From Streptomyces sp. NBC_00557 (GTDB lineage Bacteria; Actinomycetota; Actinomycetes; Streptomycetales; Streptomycetaceae), in assembly GCF_036345995.1 (NCBI RefSeq), contig NZ_CP107796.1, forward strand, positions 3,162,001 to 3,226,000: a DNA stretch of 64,000 bases. Reading direction: 5' to 3'. Each line of letters starts with the position of its first letter. Position 1 is the stretch's first letter. The translations under genes were made by a program, and so were the position numbers. This document shows, one piece after another, positions 26,254-35,807 of the stretch. The notes under the pieces are model-generated. The model saw only the letters and a program-made list of their open reading frames with translations. It was not told where the DNA came from and made no database searches.

Positions 26254-27813
26254 TCAGATCCAGGTCAGGCGCCACAGGCGGAAGACGCCGGTGCCGTCGT
26301 CCAGGTACTGGCCGCCGCCCACGTCCTCGGTGCTGACCACGTACTCCTTGCGCTGCCACAGCGGGATCAGCGGGACGTCCTGGGCGACGTCCGCCTGGAT
26401 GTCCCGGAAGTCGTTCGCGGCCCGGCTGCGGTCGGCGTACTGCCGGCTGCCCAGGATGAGATGGTCGACCAGCTTGTTGCTGTACCCGGTGCTCATCGTG
26501 GAGCCGGTGCCGACGAGAGAGGCGCCGAAGGTGTCGGGGTCGGGGTAGTCGGCCACCCAGCCGACCGCCCACGCGTCCATCTTCCCGGCGGCCCAGCGCT
26601 TCTGGAAGTCGGTCCACTCGTAGCCCTGGACGTCCACCTTGAACAGGCCGCCCGTCTCCAGCTGCCGCTTCAGCGCCGCGGCCTCCTCCTTGCCGGCGCC
26701 CCGGCCGATGCCGTAGCCGAAGGTGAAGCGCACCGGCAGGCCTACCCCGGCCTGGGTGAGCAGCTCGCGCGCCTTCTTCACGCTCTGCGTCGGATAGTCG
26801 TCGAAGAAGGAGGTGGTGTGGCCGGTGATGCCGGTCGGGATGAGCGAGTACAGCGGGTCGACCGTGCCCTTGTAGACCGTGCTGGCCAGCTCCTCGCGGT
26901 TGATCAGCCAGGCCATGGCGCGGCGCACCCGTACGTCGTGCAGCGGCGAGTTCGCGCGGGTGTTGAGGTAGAGGTTGCGGGTCTCGGCGCTGTCGGACTC
27001 GCTGACGCGGTTGTCGGGGTCGCTGGGGTTGAGCTGGGAGAGCATGTCCGGCGGCAGCGTCCGGGTGGCGACGTCGACCCGCCCGGCCTTCCACGCGGCG
27101 TCGAGCTTGGCGGAGTCGGCGTAGTAGCGCAGCTCGACCGGGCGGCCGGTGCCGGTGAGATAGCCCTTGTAGCGGGCGTTCGGCTTCAGGACGGCCTTCT
27201 GGTCCTTGGCGTACGACGCCAGCGTGTACGGGCCGGTGCCGTCGACCGTGGTGCTCTTGCGCAGGGCGTCGGCCGGGTAGGCCTCCTTGTCGACGATCGA
27301 CCCGGCGCCCGTGGCCACCTTCGAGGGGAAGGTGGCGTCCGCGGAGGACAGATGGAAGGTGACGGTCGTCGCGTTGTCGGCGGTCACCGAGGCGAGGTCG
27401 GAGAACAGCGACGCCGGGCCGACATCGGAGTTGATCTTCTTGACCCGGTCGAAGGAGTACTTCACGTCCTCGGCCGTCATCGCGCGCCCGCTCGGGAAGG
27501 TGACCCCGGAGCGCAGCGTGCACTGGTACGTCCTCAGTCCGCTGCCCTCGAAGGCGCAGCTCTTCGCCGCGTCCGGGACCGGCTCCACGCCGCCCGGCTC
27601 GAAGGTCAGCAGCGACTGGAAGACGTTGCTGAACAGGGCCCAGGAACCGGCGTCGTAGGCGCCTGCCGGGTCGAGGTCCGTGACGGCGTCCGTCGTACCG
27701 ACCGTGATGGTCTTGTTCTTGTCGCTCTGCGACGGCAGCAGTTGCCAGCCGCCGATTCCCACGACCGCGAGCACGAGCAGTGTCACGAGAACGCGCATGC
27801 GAACAGATCGCAT
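26254..27813 (-). CDS. ABC transporter solute-binding protein, peptide/nickel family 5
   Basis: 519 residues from ATG 27813, with GGGGAGGG about eight bases upstream; a GTG/ATG further out lacks a ribosome site. A single hydrophobic segment (MRVLVTLLVLAVVGIGGW) serves as signal or anchor, and there is no lipobox Cys. SBP_bac_5 features: ITVGTTDAVTDLDPAGAYDA, LRSGVTFPSGRAMTAEDVKYSFDR, TFHLSSADATFP, and ADYPDPDTF near the C-terminus. It should bind oligopeptides or a similar ligand outside the membrane. No permease or ATPase gene is nearby, so it is an orphan that must share a transporter or act as a receptor. An inverted repeat at 27866-27886 precedes it. Confidence 0.92.
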   Translation of the reverse strand: MRSVRMRVLVTLLVLAVVGIGGWQLLPSQSDKNKTITVGTTDAVTDLDPAGAYDAGSWALFSNVFQSLLTFEPGGVEPVPDAAKSCAFEGSGLRTYQCTLRSGVTFPSGRAMTAEDVKYSFDRVKKINSDVGPASLFSDLASVTADNATTVTFHLSSADATFPSKVATGAGSIVDKEAYPADALRKSTTVDGTGPYTLASYAKDQKAVLKPNARYKGYLTGTGRPVELRYYADSAKLDAAWKAGRVDVATRTLPPDMLSQLNPSDPDNRVSESDSAETRNLYLNTRANSPLHDVRVRRAMAWLINREELASTVYKGTVDPLYSLIPTGITGHTTSFFDDYPTQSVKKARELLTQAGVGLPVRFTFGYGIGRGAGKEEAAALKRQLETGGLFKVDVQGYEWTDFQKRWAAGKMDAWAVGWVADYPDPDTFGASLVGTGSTMSTGYSNKLVDHLILGSRQYADRSRAANDFRDIQADVAQDVPLIPLWQRKEYVVSTEDVGGGQYLDDGTGVFRLWRLTWI

Positions 27814-27865
27814 GGTGGTGCCCTCCCCAGGCCCCTCACAGGCCCTACCCCTGGCCAGCACGAAA

Positions 27866-27886
27866 GCGCCACTCCCCTAGTGGCGC
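27866..27886 (-). promoter_or_regulatory. Inverted repeat upstream of the orphan binding protein
   Basis: GCGCCACT (27866-27873) and AGTGGCGC (27879-27886) flank a five-base spacer, 53-73 bp upstream of ATG 27813. Operator or leader hairpin. The rest of 27887-28050 shows no gene. Confidence 0.45.
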
Positions 27887-28050
27887 GGCTCACCTAATCA
27901 CACCTGTTTCAGCCAGCGGAAGGGCTTTCTGGCCTGATGTGCAAGAACTTACCGAGGCGTTGTTTCCCCCGGGTTTCACAGCGTCTTCACAGGACTGGGG
28001 TCGCGTCCTCGCCGGCTCGCGTGCCTGCCGGCCGGCCTCTCCGGGTCGGG

Positions 28051-28290
28051 CTATGACGTCCGGCGCAGTGCGCGCAGACCGCGCAACCCGATGACCCCGA
28101 TGACCGTCCCCCATACGAAGGAGACGACCGCCAGCAGCAGATGGACCCAGAAGTACGCGGTCGGGTGACCGTCGTGGAAGGCGAGCCCGCTGCTGTCCTT
28201 GACCAGGTTCTTGACGAAAGTGACCCAGATGACCCAGGACCACACCCCGAAGGCGAGCAGGAACCAGGAGACCGGGCGGCTGAGCTTCAT
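28051..28290 (-). CDS. Small two-helix membrane protein, SCO4848 family
   Basis: 79 residues from ATG 28290. Two hydrophobic segments (WFLLAFGVWSWVIWVTFV, and FWVHLLLAVVSFVWGTVIGVIGL) with a polar DGHPTAY loop between. The sequence closely resembles small actinobacterial membrane proteins that I recall as the SCO4848 family; function is unknown. It is divergent from the D-Ala-D-Ala carboxypeptidase-like gene, which fits the conserved order in Streptomyces. Confidence 0.82.
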   Translation of the reverse strand: MKLSRPVSWFLLAFGVWSWVIWVTFVKNLVKDSSGLAFHDGHPTAYFWVHLLLAVVSFVWGTVIGVIGLRGLRALRRTS

Positions 28291-28368
28291 GGGAACAGTA
28301 TCGCCGGTCGCCGGTCGGCTGCGTCTCGGGGATGAGGTGCGTCATGGGACTGCACAGCCCGCAAGGGA

Positions 28369-28374
28369 TACGTT
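28369..28374 (+). promoter_or_regulatory. -10 hexamer of the DacA-like gene (leaderless layout)
   Basis: TACGTT at 28369-28374 ends seven bases before GTG 28382. The only purine-rich stretch (AAGGGA, 28363-28368) is too far upstream for ribosome binding and precedes the hexamer, so a leaderless mRNA is likely. Confidence 0.45.
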
Positions 28375-28381
28375 TCCGATC

Positions 28382-29596
28382 GTGCCCGCCCCGAACAAGA
28401 CCGGACGGCGATCCTTGCTGATCACCTCGGCCACCCTCCTGTCCCTGTCCGCCACCGCGCCCGTCGCCCTCGCCGCCCCCACCCCGACGGCCACGCCCCC
28501 GGCGCACATGTCGACCGTGGGCGGTGCCCGGCTGGGGCAGCCCGGCACCCAGGTCGAACTGGCGCCGGGCGTCCCGGTGCTGCCCAAGGACATCACCGCC
28601 CGTTCCTGGATCGTCACCGACGCCGAGTCCGGCCAGGTGCTCGCCTCGCACAACGCGCACTGGGAGCTGCCGCCGGCGAGCACGCTGAAGATGCTGTTCG
28701 CCGACACCCTGCTGCCCCGCTTCCCCAAGAACGAGACGCACAAGGTGGCGCCGTCCGACCTCGCGGGCATGGGCGACGGCTCCAGCGTGGTCGGGATAAA
28801 GGAGGGCCACACCTACACCGTCCACGATCTGTGGCTCGGGGTCTTCCTGCGCTCGGGCAACGACGCGGTGCACGTGCTGTCGGCGATGAACGGCAATGTG
28901 CGGCAGACCGTCGAGGACATGCAGGCCCACGCCGAGGAGCTGCAGGCCAAGGACACGCACGTGGTCTCGCCGGACGGCTACGACGAGCCGGGCCAGGTGT
29001 CCTCGGCGTACGACCTGACGCTGTTCGCCCGGTCCGGGCTGCAGAAGAAGGACTTCCGGGACTACTGCTCGACCGTGCGCGCCAGCTTCGGCGGCCGGGA
29101 GATCCGGAACACCAACCGGCTGCTGAGCGGCGACACCGACGTGCCCGTCTACCAGGGCATCGCCGGCGTGAAGAACGGCAACACCACCAACGCGGGCGCC
29201 ACCTTCACCGGCGTCGCCGAGCGGGGCGGCAAGGTGCTGCTCGTCACGGTGATGCACCCCGAGAGGCCCGAGCACAACGAGGTCTACAAGGAGGCGGCCA
29301 AGCTGCTCGACTGGGGCTTCCGGGCGGACGGCAAGGTCACTCCGGTGGGCGAGCTGGTGCCGCCGAAGAGCGCCCTGCCGAGCCCGGCTCCCAGCGCCTC
29401 CGACGGGAAGTCCGAAGGCAGGGACGGCCCCGGCGCCAGGCCGGTGGCGGGCTCCACCGCGCGGCCCGGCTCCCGGGGCGTCGGCACCGCCGCGGCCATC
29501 GCGGGCGGGGCGCTGGTGCTGCTGGCCGGCGCGGTGTTCCTGATCAACCGCCGGTGGCCGCTGCCTGACCTGATGCGCCGCCGCCCGCGTCCGTGA
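28382..29596 (+). CDS. D-alanyl-D-alanine carboxypeptidase-like serine hydrolase (S11), membrane anchored
   Basis: 404 residues from GTG 28382, which gives a clean signal peptide (RRSLLITSATLLSLSATAPVALA). The penicillin-binding catalytic domain follows: SxxK motif in ELPPASTLKML (near residue 100), SxN in FLRSGNDAVH, and KNG in GIAGVKNGNTTNAGATF where most family members have KTG. A Ser/Pro linker and a C-terminal membrane helix (GTAAAIAGGALVLLAGAVFLI) with a basic end anchor it. It should trim the terminal D-Ala of stem peptides outside the cell. The last 53 bases overlap the convergent YihY gene. Confidence 0.9.
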   Translation: MPAPNKTGRRSLLITSATLLSLSATAPVALAAPTPTATPPAHMSTVGGARLGQPGTQVELAPGVPVLPKDITARSWIVTDAESGQVLASHNAHWELPPASTLKMLFADTLLPRFPKNETHKVAPSDLAGMGDGSSVVGIKEGHTYTVHDLWLGVFLRSGNDAVHVLSAMNGNVRQTVEDMQAHAEELQAKDTHVVSPDGYDEPGQVSSAYDLTLFARSGLQKKDFRDYCSTVRASFGGREIRNTNRLLSGDTDVPVYQGIAGVKNGNTTNAGATFTGVAERGGKVLLVTVMHPERPEHNEVYKEAAKLLDWGFRADGKVTPVGELVPPKSALPSPAPSASDGKSEGRDGPGARPVAGSTARPGSRGVGTAAAIAGGALVLLAGAVFLINRRWPLPDLMRRRPRP

Positions 29597-30470
29597 CGCC
29601 GCCGCCCGCCGGTTGCGCGTCCGCGTTGTCCGTGGCCGTCCAGGCGGCGCAGAACAGGACCAGCTTCGCCGTGAAGTTGAGCCACAGCAGCAGCGCCACG
29701 GGGACGCCGAACGCGCCGTACACGCTCTTCGCGGCGACTCCCTGAATGTAGCCGCTGAGCAGCAGTTTCAGCAGTTCGAAGCCGACCGCGCCGAGGAGGG
29801 CGGCCACCAGCAGGCGGCGGCGCGGCGGCTCGACCCCGGGCAGCAGGGTCAGGACGTAGAGCAGCACGAGGAAGTCGGCGAGGACGGCGACGGCGAACGC
29901 GGCGACCTGCAACAGGACGCTGCCCCAGCCGTACGCGGCCAGGCCGAGCCGGCGGGAGACCACGCCGACGGCGGCCGAGGCGAACATGGACGCGGCGAGC
30001 GTGACCAGCAGCGCCCCGCCGAGGCCGAGCAGGATGCCCGCGTCCTTGGCCTTGGCCACCACCGGGTTCTGCTGCTGGTCGGGCAGCTCCCACACCGCGC
30101 GCAGGCAGTCCCGCATCTGGGCGACCCAGTTGACGCCGGTGAACAGCAGCACGGCGCCCGCGATGACGCCGACGGTGCCGGCGTTGTCGACGAGCGAGGT
30201 GATGTCCAGCCGGCTGGACAGGACGCCGGGGAACTGCTGGGCGATCTTGTGCTCGACCGTCTTCTGCCGGTCGGGACCGAGCGTGGCGGCGCTGACCGCG
30301 GCGGCCAGGGTCAGCAGCGGGAACAGGGAGATGAAGCTGACGAACGTCATGGCGGCGGCCAGCCGCGTCCACTTCACCCGGTCGAGCCGCTCGTAGCAGT
30401 GCCAGGCGTGCGTCTCCGTCAGCCGGGCGACGAGCGGCCCGATGCCGGGGAGTCTCTTCAGCCAGTCCAC
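29544..30470 (-). CDS. YihY/BrkB-family inner membrane protein
   Basis: 308 residues from GTG 30470, six hydrophobic segments. YihY motifs: KWTRLAAAMTFVSFISLFPLLTL near residue 35, the VNWVAQMRDCLRAVWELPDQ block near 112, VLTLLPGVEPPRRRLLVAALLGA, and YGAFGVPVALLLWLNFTAKLVLFCAAW near 255. The family was once called ribonuclease BN in error; its real function is unsettled. The C-terminal 30 residues are Gly/Ala-rich. Its 3' end overlaps the carboxypeptidase gene by 53 nt on the opposite strand, so each mRNA carries antisense to the other. Confidence 0.92.
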   Translation of the reverse strand: MDWLKRLPGIGPLVARLTETHAWHCYERLDRVKWTRLAAAMTFVSFISLFPLLTLAAAVSAATLGPDRQKTVEHKIAQQFPGVLSSRLDITSLVDNAGTVGVIAGAVLLFTGVNWVAQMRDCLRAVWELPDQQQNPVVAKAKDAGILLGLGGALLVTLAASMFASAAVGVVSRRLGLAAYGWGSVLLQVAAFAVAVLADFLVLLYVLTLLPGVEPPRRRLLVAALLGAVGFELLKLLLSGYIQGVAAKSVYGAFGVPVALLLWLNFTAKLVLFCAAWTATDNADAQPAGGGVTDAGGGASGQAAATGG

Positions 30471-30572
30471 GATCCGTCATTGCCCCCGCGACACGCTCGT
30501 ATGACATCCCACTAATCACCCGTTGTGTGGAGCGGGCGAATGTTAAGTAACACATCACCTGTATCCGGGCGA

Positions 30573-30578
30573 TACGGT
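30573..30578 (+). promoter_or_regulatory. -10 hexamer of the DprE2-like gene
   Basis: TACGGT at 30573-30578 ends seven bases before an ATG at 30586 in the same frame as the gene. The mRNA could start on that ATG or give a 34-nt leader for GTG 30619. Confidence 0.4.
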
Positions 30579-30618
30579 CACCGACATGCCGGAGACACCG
30601 CCGCACCAAGGAGCTGAC

Positions 30619-31353
30619 GTGAAGGATGCCCACGGTCTCCCCCGGTCCCTGCTCGTCCTCGGCGGCACGTCCGAGATCGCGCTGGCCACCGCCCGCCGGC
30701 TGATCGCCCGCTCCACCCGCACGGTGTGGCTGGCGGGCCGCCCGTCACCGGCCCTGGAGGAGGCCGCCGAGAGCCTGCGGGCGCTCGGCGCCGACACCCG
30801 CACCGTCGCCTTCGACGCCCTCGACCCCGCGTCCCACGAGACGGTCCTCGGCAAGGTGTTCGCCGACGGCGACGTCGACCTGGTGCTGCTCGCCTTCGGC
30901 GTCCTCGGCGACCAGGCCCACGACGAGCGGGACCCGCTGCGCGCCGTCCACGTCGCCCAGACCAACTACACCGGGGCCGTGTCGGCCGGCCTGGTCGCCG
31001 GTCGCGCGCTGCAGACCCAGGGACACGGCTCCTTCGTGGTCCTGTCCTCCGTCGCCGGCGAGCGGGCCCGACGCGCCGACTTCATCTACGGCTCCAGCAA
31101 GGCCGGCCTCGACGCCTTCGCCCAGGGCCTCGGCGACGCCCTGCACGGCACGGGCGTGCACGTGATGGTCGTACGGCCCGGGCACGTCCGGGGCGGGGGG
31201 CCGCTGTCCACGACCCCGGAGGCGGTCGCCACGGCCATCGAACTCGGCCTGCGCAGGCGGTCGGAGACGGTGTGGGTGCCGGGGGTGCTGCGGGTGGTGA
31301 TGGCGGCGCTGCGGCACACACCGCGCGCGCTGTTCCGGCGGCTGCCCCTGTGA
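30619..31353 (+). CDS. Short-chain dehydrogenase, decaprenylphosphoryl-ketoribose reductase (DprE2) type
   Basis: 244 residues from GTG 30619 with AAGGAG five bases upstream; related proteins begin MKDA like this one. An ATG at 30586 would add 11 residues. LLVLGGTSEIALATARRL is the NAD(P) motif typical of DprE2, with the Ser-Tyr-Lys triad in VVLSSVAGERARR (Ser), DFIYGSSKAG (Tyr, Lys) near residues 130-150. DprE2 reduces the 2-keto intermediate to decaprenylphosphoryl-arabinose in mycobacteria. No DprE1 oxidase is adjacent, and Streptomyces wall lacks arabinogalactan, so the substrate here is open; a polyprenyl-linked sugar is an inference. Confidence 0.8.
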   Translation: MKDAHGLPRSLLVLGGTSEIALATARRLIARSTRTVWLAGRPSPALEEAAESLRALGADTRTVAFDALDPASHETVLGKVFADGDVDLVLLAFGVLGDQAHDERDPLRAVHVAQTNYTGAVSAGLVAGRALQTQGHGSFVVLSSVAGERARRADFIYGSSKAGLDAFAQGLGDALHGTGVHVMVVRPGHVRGGGPLSTTPEAVATAIELGLRRRSETVWVPGVLRVVMAALRHTPRALFRRLPL

Positions 31354-31375
31354 CAGGGCGCGGCGCGGACCCGGT

Positions 31376-31945
31376 CTACGGGACGGCGCTGCGCAACGGC
31401 CCCGACTGGGAAGGCACCGTGGTCCCCCCGAACGTGTACTCCCGCAGCTTGCGCCACACCCCGTCCGCGCCCTGCTCGTACAGCGCGAACCCGGTGCAGG
31501 GCCACTGCGCGTCGAACCCGGCCAGCTCCTCGAAGGCGCGGTCCATGGCCGCCTCGTCGATGCCGTGCGCGACGGTGACATGGGGGTGGTACGGGAACTG
31601 CAGCTCGCGCGCCACGGGCCCCGAGGCGTCCCGCACCCGCTGCTGCAGCAGGGTGCACTCCTCGGCGCCCTGGACGACGCGGACGTAGACCACCGGGGAC
31701 AGCGGCCGGAAGGTGCCCGTGCCGGACAGCCGCATCGGGAACGGCCGGCCGGCCGCGGCGACCCCGCTGAGGTGCGCCTCGACGGCGGGCAGGTCGGCCT
31801 CGTCGACCTCGGTCGGCGGCAGCAGCGTGACGTGGGTGGGGATGCCGTGAGCCGCGGCGTCGCCGAAGCCCGCGCGCCGCTCCTGGAGCAGGCTGCCGTG
31901 AGGCTCCGGGACCGCGATCGACACGCCGATCGTTACGGTCCCCAC
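31376..31945 (-). CDS. 2'-5' RNA ligase family (2H phosphoesterase)
   Basis: 189 residues from GTG 31945, with AGGAG five bases upstream; the frame is open beyond but only as read-through opposite trpS. Both HxT motifs of the 2H superfamily are present: GIPTHVTLLPPTEVDE (near residue 39) and FPYHPHVTVAHGID (near 130). Such enzymes hydrolyse or ligate 2',3'-cyclic phosphate ends of RNA or nucleotides in the cytoplasm. It lies downstream of trpS on the same strand after an 182-bp gap, so it probably has its own promoter. It is convergent with the DprE2-like gene, 22 bp apart. Confidence 0.88.
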   Translation of the reverse strand: MGTVTIGVSIAVPEPHGSLLQERRAGFGDAAAHGIPTHVTLLPPTEVDEADLPAVEAHLSGVAAAGRPFPMRLSGTGTFRPLSPVVYVRVVQGAEECTLLQQRVRDASGPVARELQFPYHPHVTVAHGIDEAAMDRAFEELAGFDAQWPCTGFALYEQGADGVWRKLREYTFGGTTVPSQSGPLRSAVP

Positions 31946-32127
31946 GTCGTCTCCTGTCGTCGCGTCTGTCGTCTTGTACGGGCCGTCCCGTTCGTCACGT
32001 TCGGGCCGTGGGCTATCGACTGTACGGCCATGGAAGTCCTGTGGGCAGGCGCAGCGGAAGTGATGTGCAGCGCTCCGCCCACCCGGACATGCGTACGGTC
32101 GTGCGCCCCGGCGCCGGATCGTGCGGC

Positions 32128-34042
<1,915 letters not shown>

Positions 34043-34078
34043 TCCGCGGGGCGATCCGCCGAGGCGTCAGCCGGGGTG

Positions 34079-35524
34079 TCAGCCGAGGTCGATCTCCGGG
34101 TAGAGCGGGAAGCCGGCCACGAGGTCGGTGGCGCGGCGGGAGATCTCGTCGGAGATCTTCGCGTCGAGGACGTGCGCGGCCTTGGACGGGGCGCCGGACT
34201 TGGTGGTGCCGGGCTCGGCGGCCGTCAGGACCCGGTCGATCAGGCCGGCGACCTCGTCCATCTCGGCGGTGCCGAGACCCCTGGTGGTCAGCGCCGGGGT
34301 GCCGATGCGGATGCCCGAGGTGTACCAGGCGCCGTTGGGGTCGGCCGGGATGGCGTTGCGGTTGGTGACGATGCCGGAGTCCAGCAGGGCGGCCTCGGCC
34401 TGACGGCCGGTGAGGCCGTAGGAGGTGGCGACGTCGATCAGGTTGAGGTGGTTGTCGGTGCCGCCGGTCACCAGGGTGGCGCCGCGCCGCATCAGGCCCT
34501 CGGCGAGCGCGCGGGAGTTGTCGACGATGCGCTGGGCGTAGTCCTGGAACGCGGGCTGCCGGGCCTCGGCCAGGGCGACCGCCTTCGCGGCCATGACGTG
34601 CGGCAGCGGGCCGCCGAGGACCATCGGGCAGCCGCGGTCCACCTGGTCCTTGAGGGAGTCGTCGCACAGCACCATGCCGCCGCGCGGGCCGCGCAGCGAC
34701 TTGTGCGTGGTGGTGGTGACGATCTGGGCGTGCGGGACCGGGTCGAAGTCGCCGGTGAGCACCTTGCCCGCGACCAGGCCGGCGAAGTGCGCCATGTCGA
34801 CCATGAGCGTGGCGCCGACCTCGTCGGCGATCTCCCGCATGATCCGGAAGTTCACCAGACGGGGGTACGCCGAATAGCCCGCCACGATGATCAGCGGCTT
34901 GAACTCGCGGGCCTGGGCGCGCAGGGCGTCGTAGTCGATGAGACCGGTGGCCGGGTCGGTGCCGTAGGAGCGCTGGTCGAACATCTTGCCGGAGATGTTC
35001 GGGCGGAAGCCGTGGGTGAGGTGGCCGCCGGCGTCCAGGGACATGCCGAGCATGCGCTGGTTGCCGAAGGCCTGGCGCAGCTCGGCCCAGTCGGCCTCGG
35101 ACAGGTCGTTGACCTGGCGGGCGCCGGTCTTCTCCAAGAACGGGGCCTCGACGCGGTCGGCGAGGACGGCCCAGAAGGCGACCAGGTTGGCGTCGATGCC
35201 GGAGTGCGGCTGGACGTAGGCGTGGCGGGCGCCGAACAGTTCGCGGGCGTGTTCGGCGGCCAGGGCCTCGACCGTGTCGACGTTGCGGCAGCCGGCGTAG
35301 AAGCGGCGGCCGACCGTGCCCTCGGCGTACTTGTCGCTGAACCAGTTGCCCATGGCCAGCAGGGTGGCCGGGGAGGCGTAGTTCTCGGAGGCGATCAGCT
35401 TGAGCATCGCGCGCTGGTCGGCGACCTCCTGGCCGATGGCGTCGGCGACGCGCGGCTCGACGGCGCGGACGACGTCGAGGGCGGCACGGAAGGCGGTGGA
35501 CTCGGTGGACAGGGGCTCTGGCAT
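34079..35524 (-). CDS. glyA: Serine hydroxymethyltransferase
   Basis: 481 residues from ATG 35524, with GGAGG five bases upstream. PLP enzyme fold: [17 protein letters not shown] near residue 75, [27 protein letters not shown], and the Schiff-base Lys in [15 protein letters not shown] near 258. It is longer than E. coli GlyA (417) and matches the long actinobacterial form, which has an inserted segment near 125-170. It converts serine plus tetrahydrofolate to glycine plus 5,10-methylene-THF, the main one-carbon source. The 283-bp gap to rocD holds a 22-bp hairpin and a ZTP-riboswitch-like sequence, suggesting control by one-carbon or purine status. Confidence 0.97.
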   Translation of the reverse strand: MPEPLSTESTAFRAALDVVRAVEPRVADAIGQEVADQRAMLKLIASENYASPATLLAMGNWFSDKYAEGTVGRRFYAGCRNVDTVEALAAEHARELFGARHAYVQPHSGIDANLVAFWAVLADRVEAPFLEKTGARQVNDLSEADWAELRQAFGNQRMLGMSLDAGGHLTHGFRPNISGKMFDQRSYGTDPATGLIDYDALRAQAREFKPLIIVAGYSAYPRLVNFRIMREIADEVGATLMVDMAHFAGLVAGKVLTGDFDPVPHAQIVTTTTHKSLRGPRGGMVLCDDSLKDQVDRGCPMVLGGPLPHVMAAKAVALAEARQPAFQDYAQRIVDNSRALAEGLMRRGATLVTGGTDNHLNLIDVATSYGLTGRQAEAALLDSGIVTNRNAIPADPNGAWYTSGIRIGTPALTTRGLGTAEMDEVAGLIDRVLTAAEPGTTKSGAPSKAAHVLDAKISDEISRRATDLVAGFPLYPEIDLG

Positions 35525-35555
35525 GAGGACCTCCGGACGGCGTGCGTACAGCGTT

Positions 35556-35645
35556 CACGTTCGGCCCAGGCGCACGGCACTGTTTCCCGCCGGACCGCTC
35601 CCCGATGGTCCGTCCCATCCTGGGACCTTGCCGTCAGACTCCCGC
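35556..35645 (-). promoter_or_regulatory. Candidate ZTP (pfl) riboswitch in the glyA leader
   Basis: Read on the minus strand, the leader holds a GATGG/CCATC stem (35619-35604), directly followed by GGGGAGCGG (35603-35595), then GCCGTGCGCCTGGGCC (about 35578-35563). Those are the conserved core pieces I recall for the ZTP class: a P2 stem followed by GGGGAGCG, and a distal CGCCTGGGC. A TGACGGC block near 35636 could be the 5' strand, but the expected P1 pairing is weak, and a competing CGGACC/GGTCCG hairpin overlaps. ZTP riboswitches are known to control glyA, folD and purH genes, which fits. Boundaries are approximate. Confidence 0.42.
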
Positions 35646-35691
35646 CTGCCCCGCCCTTCGGGCGGACGACGGGAGTCTGACGGCAAGGTCC
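35623..35691. repeat. 22-bp perfect inverted repeat with nested hairpin, upstream of glyA
   Basis: Arm 1 is 35623-35644 and arm 2 is 35670-35691, exact complements (GGACCTTGCC...). The 25-base loop itself contains CCGCCC (35651-35656) pairing with GGGCGG (35660-35665). It lies about 100 bp upstream of glyA and 117 bp upstream of rocD. There is no T-run on either side. It may be a leader RNA element, a cruciform, or a palindromic repeat insertion. Confidence 0.85.
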
Positions 35692-35807
35692 AGCGCGCCA
35701 GTCACGGCCCGCTGATCAGCCTACCGGGCGGGGCGCGCGGCCAGGTTCCGCGGTCCACCATGCGAGCGACGGTAGGAAGGAGGTTCCACTCATCATGGGA
35801 GGCCGCC

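Noticed and set aside
35795..35797. ATG after AAGGAGG before rocD as the gene start
   Set aside because: Out of frame with the aminotransferase; GTG 35808 has its own GGGAGG and the conserved N-terminus.
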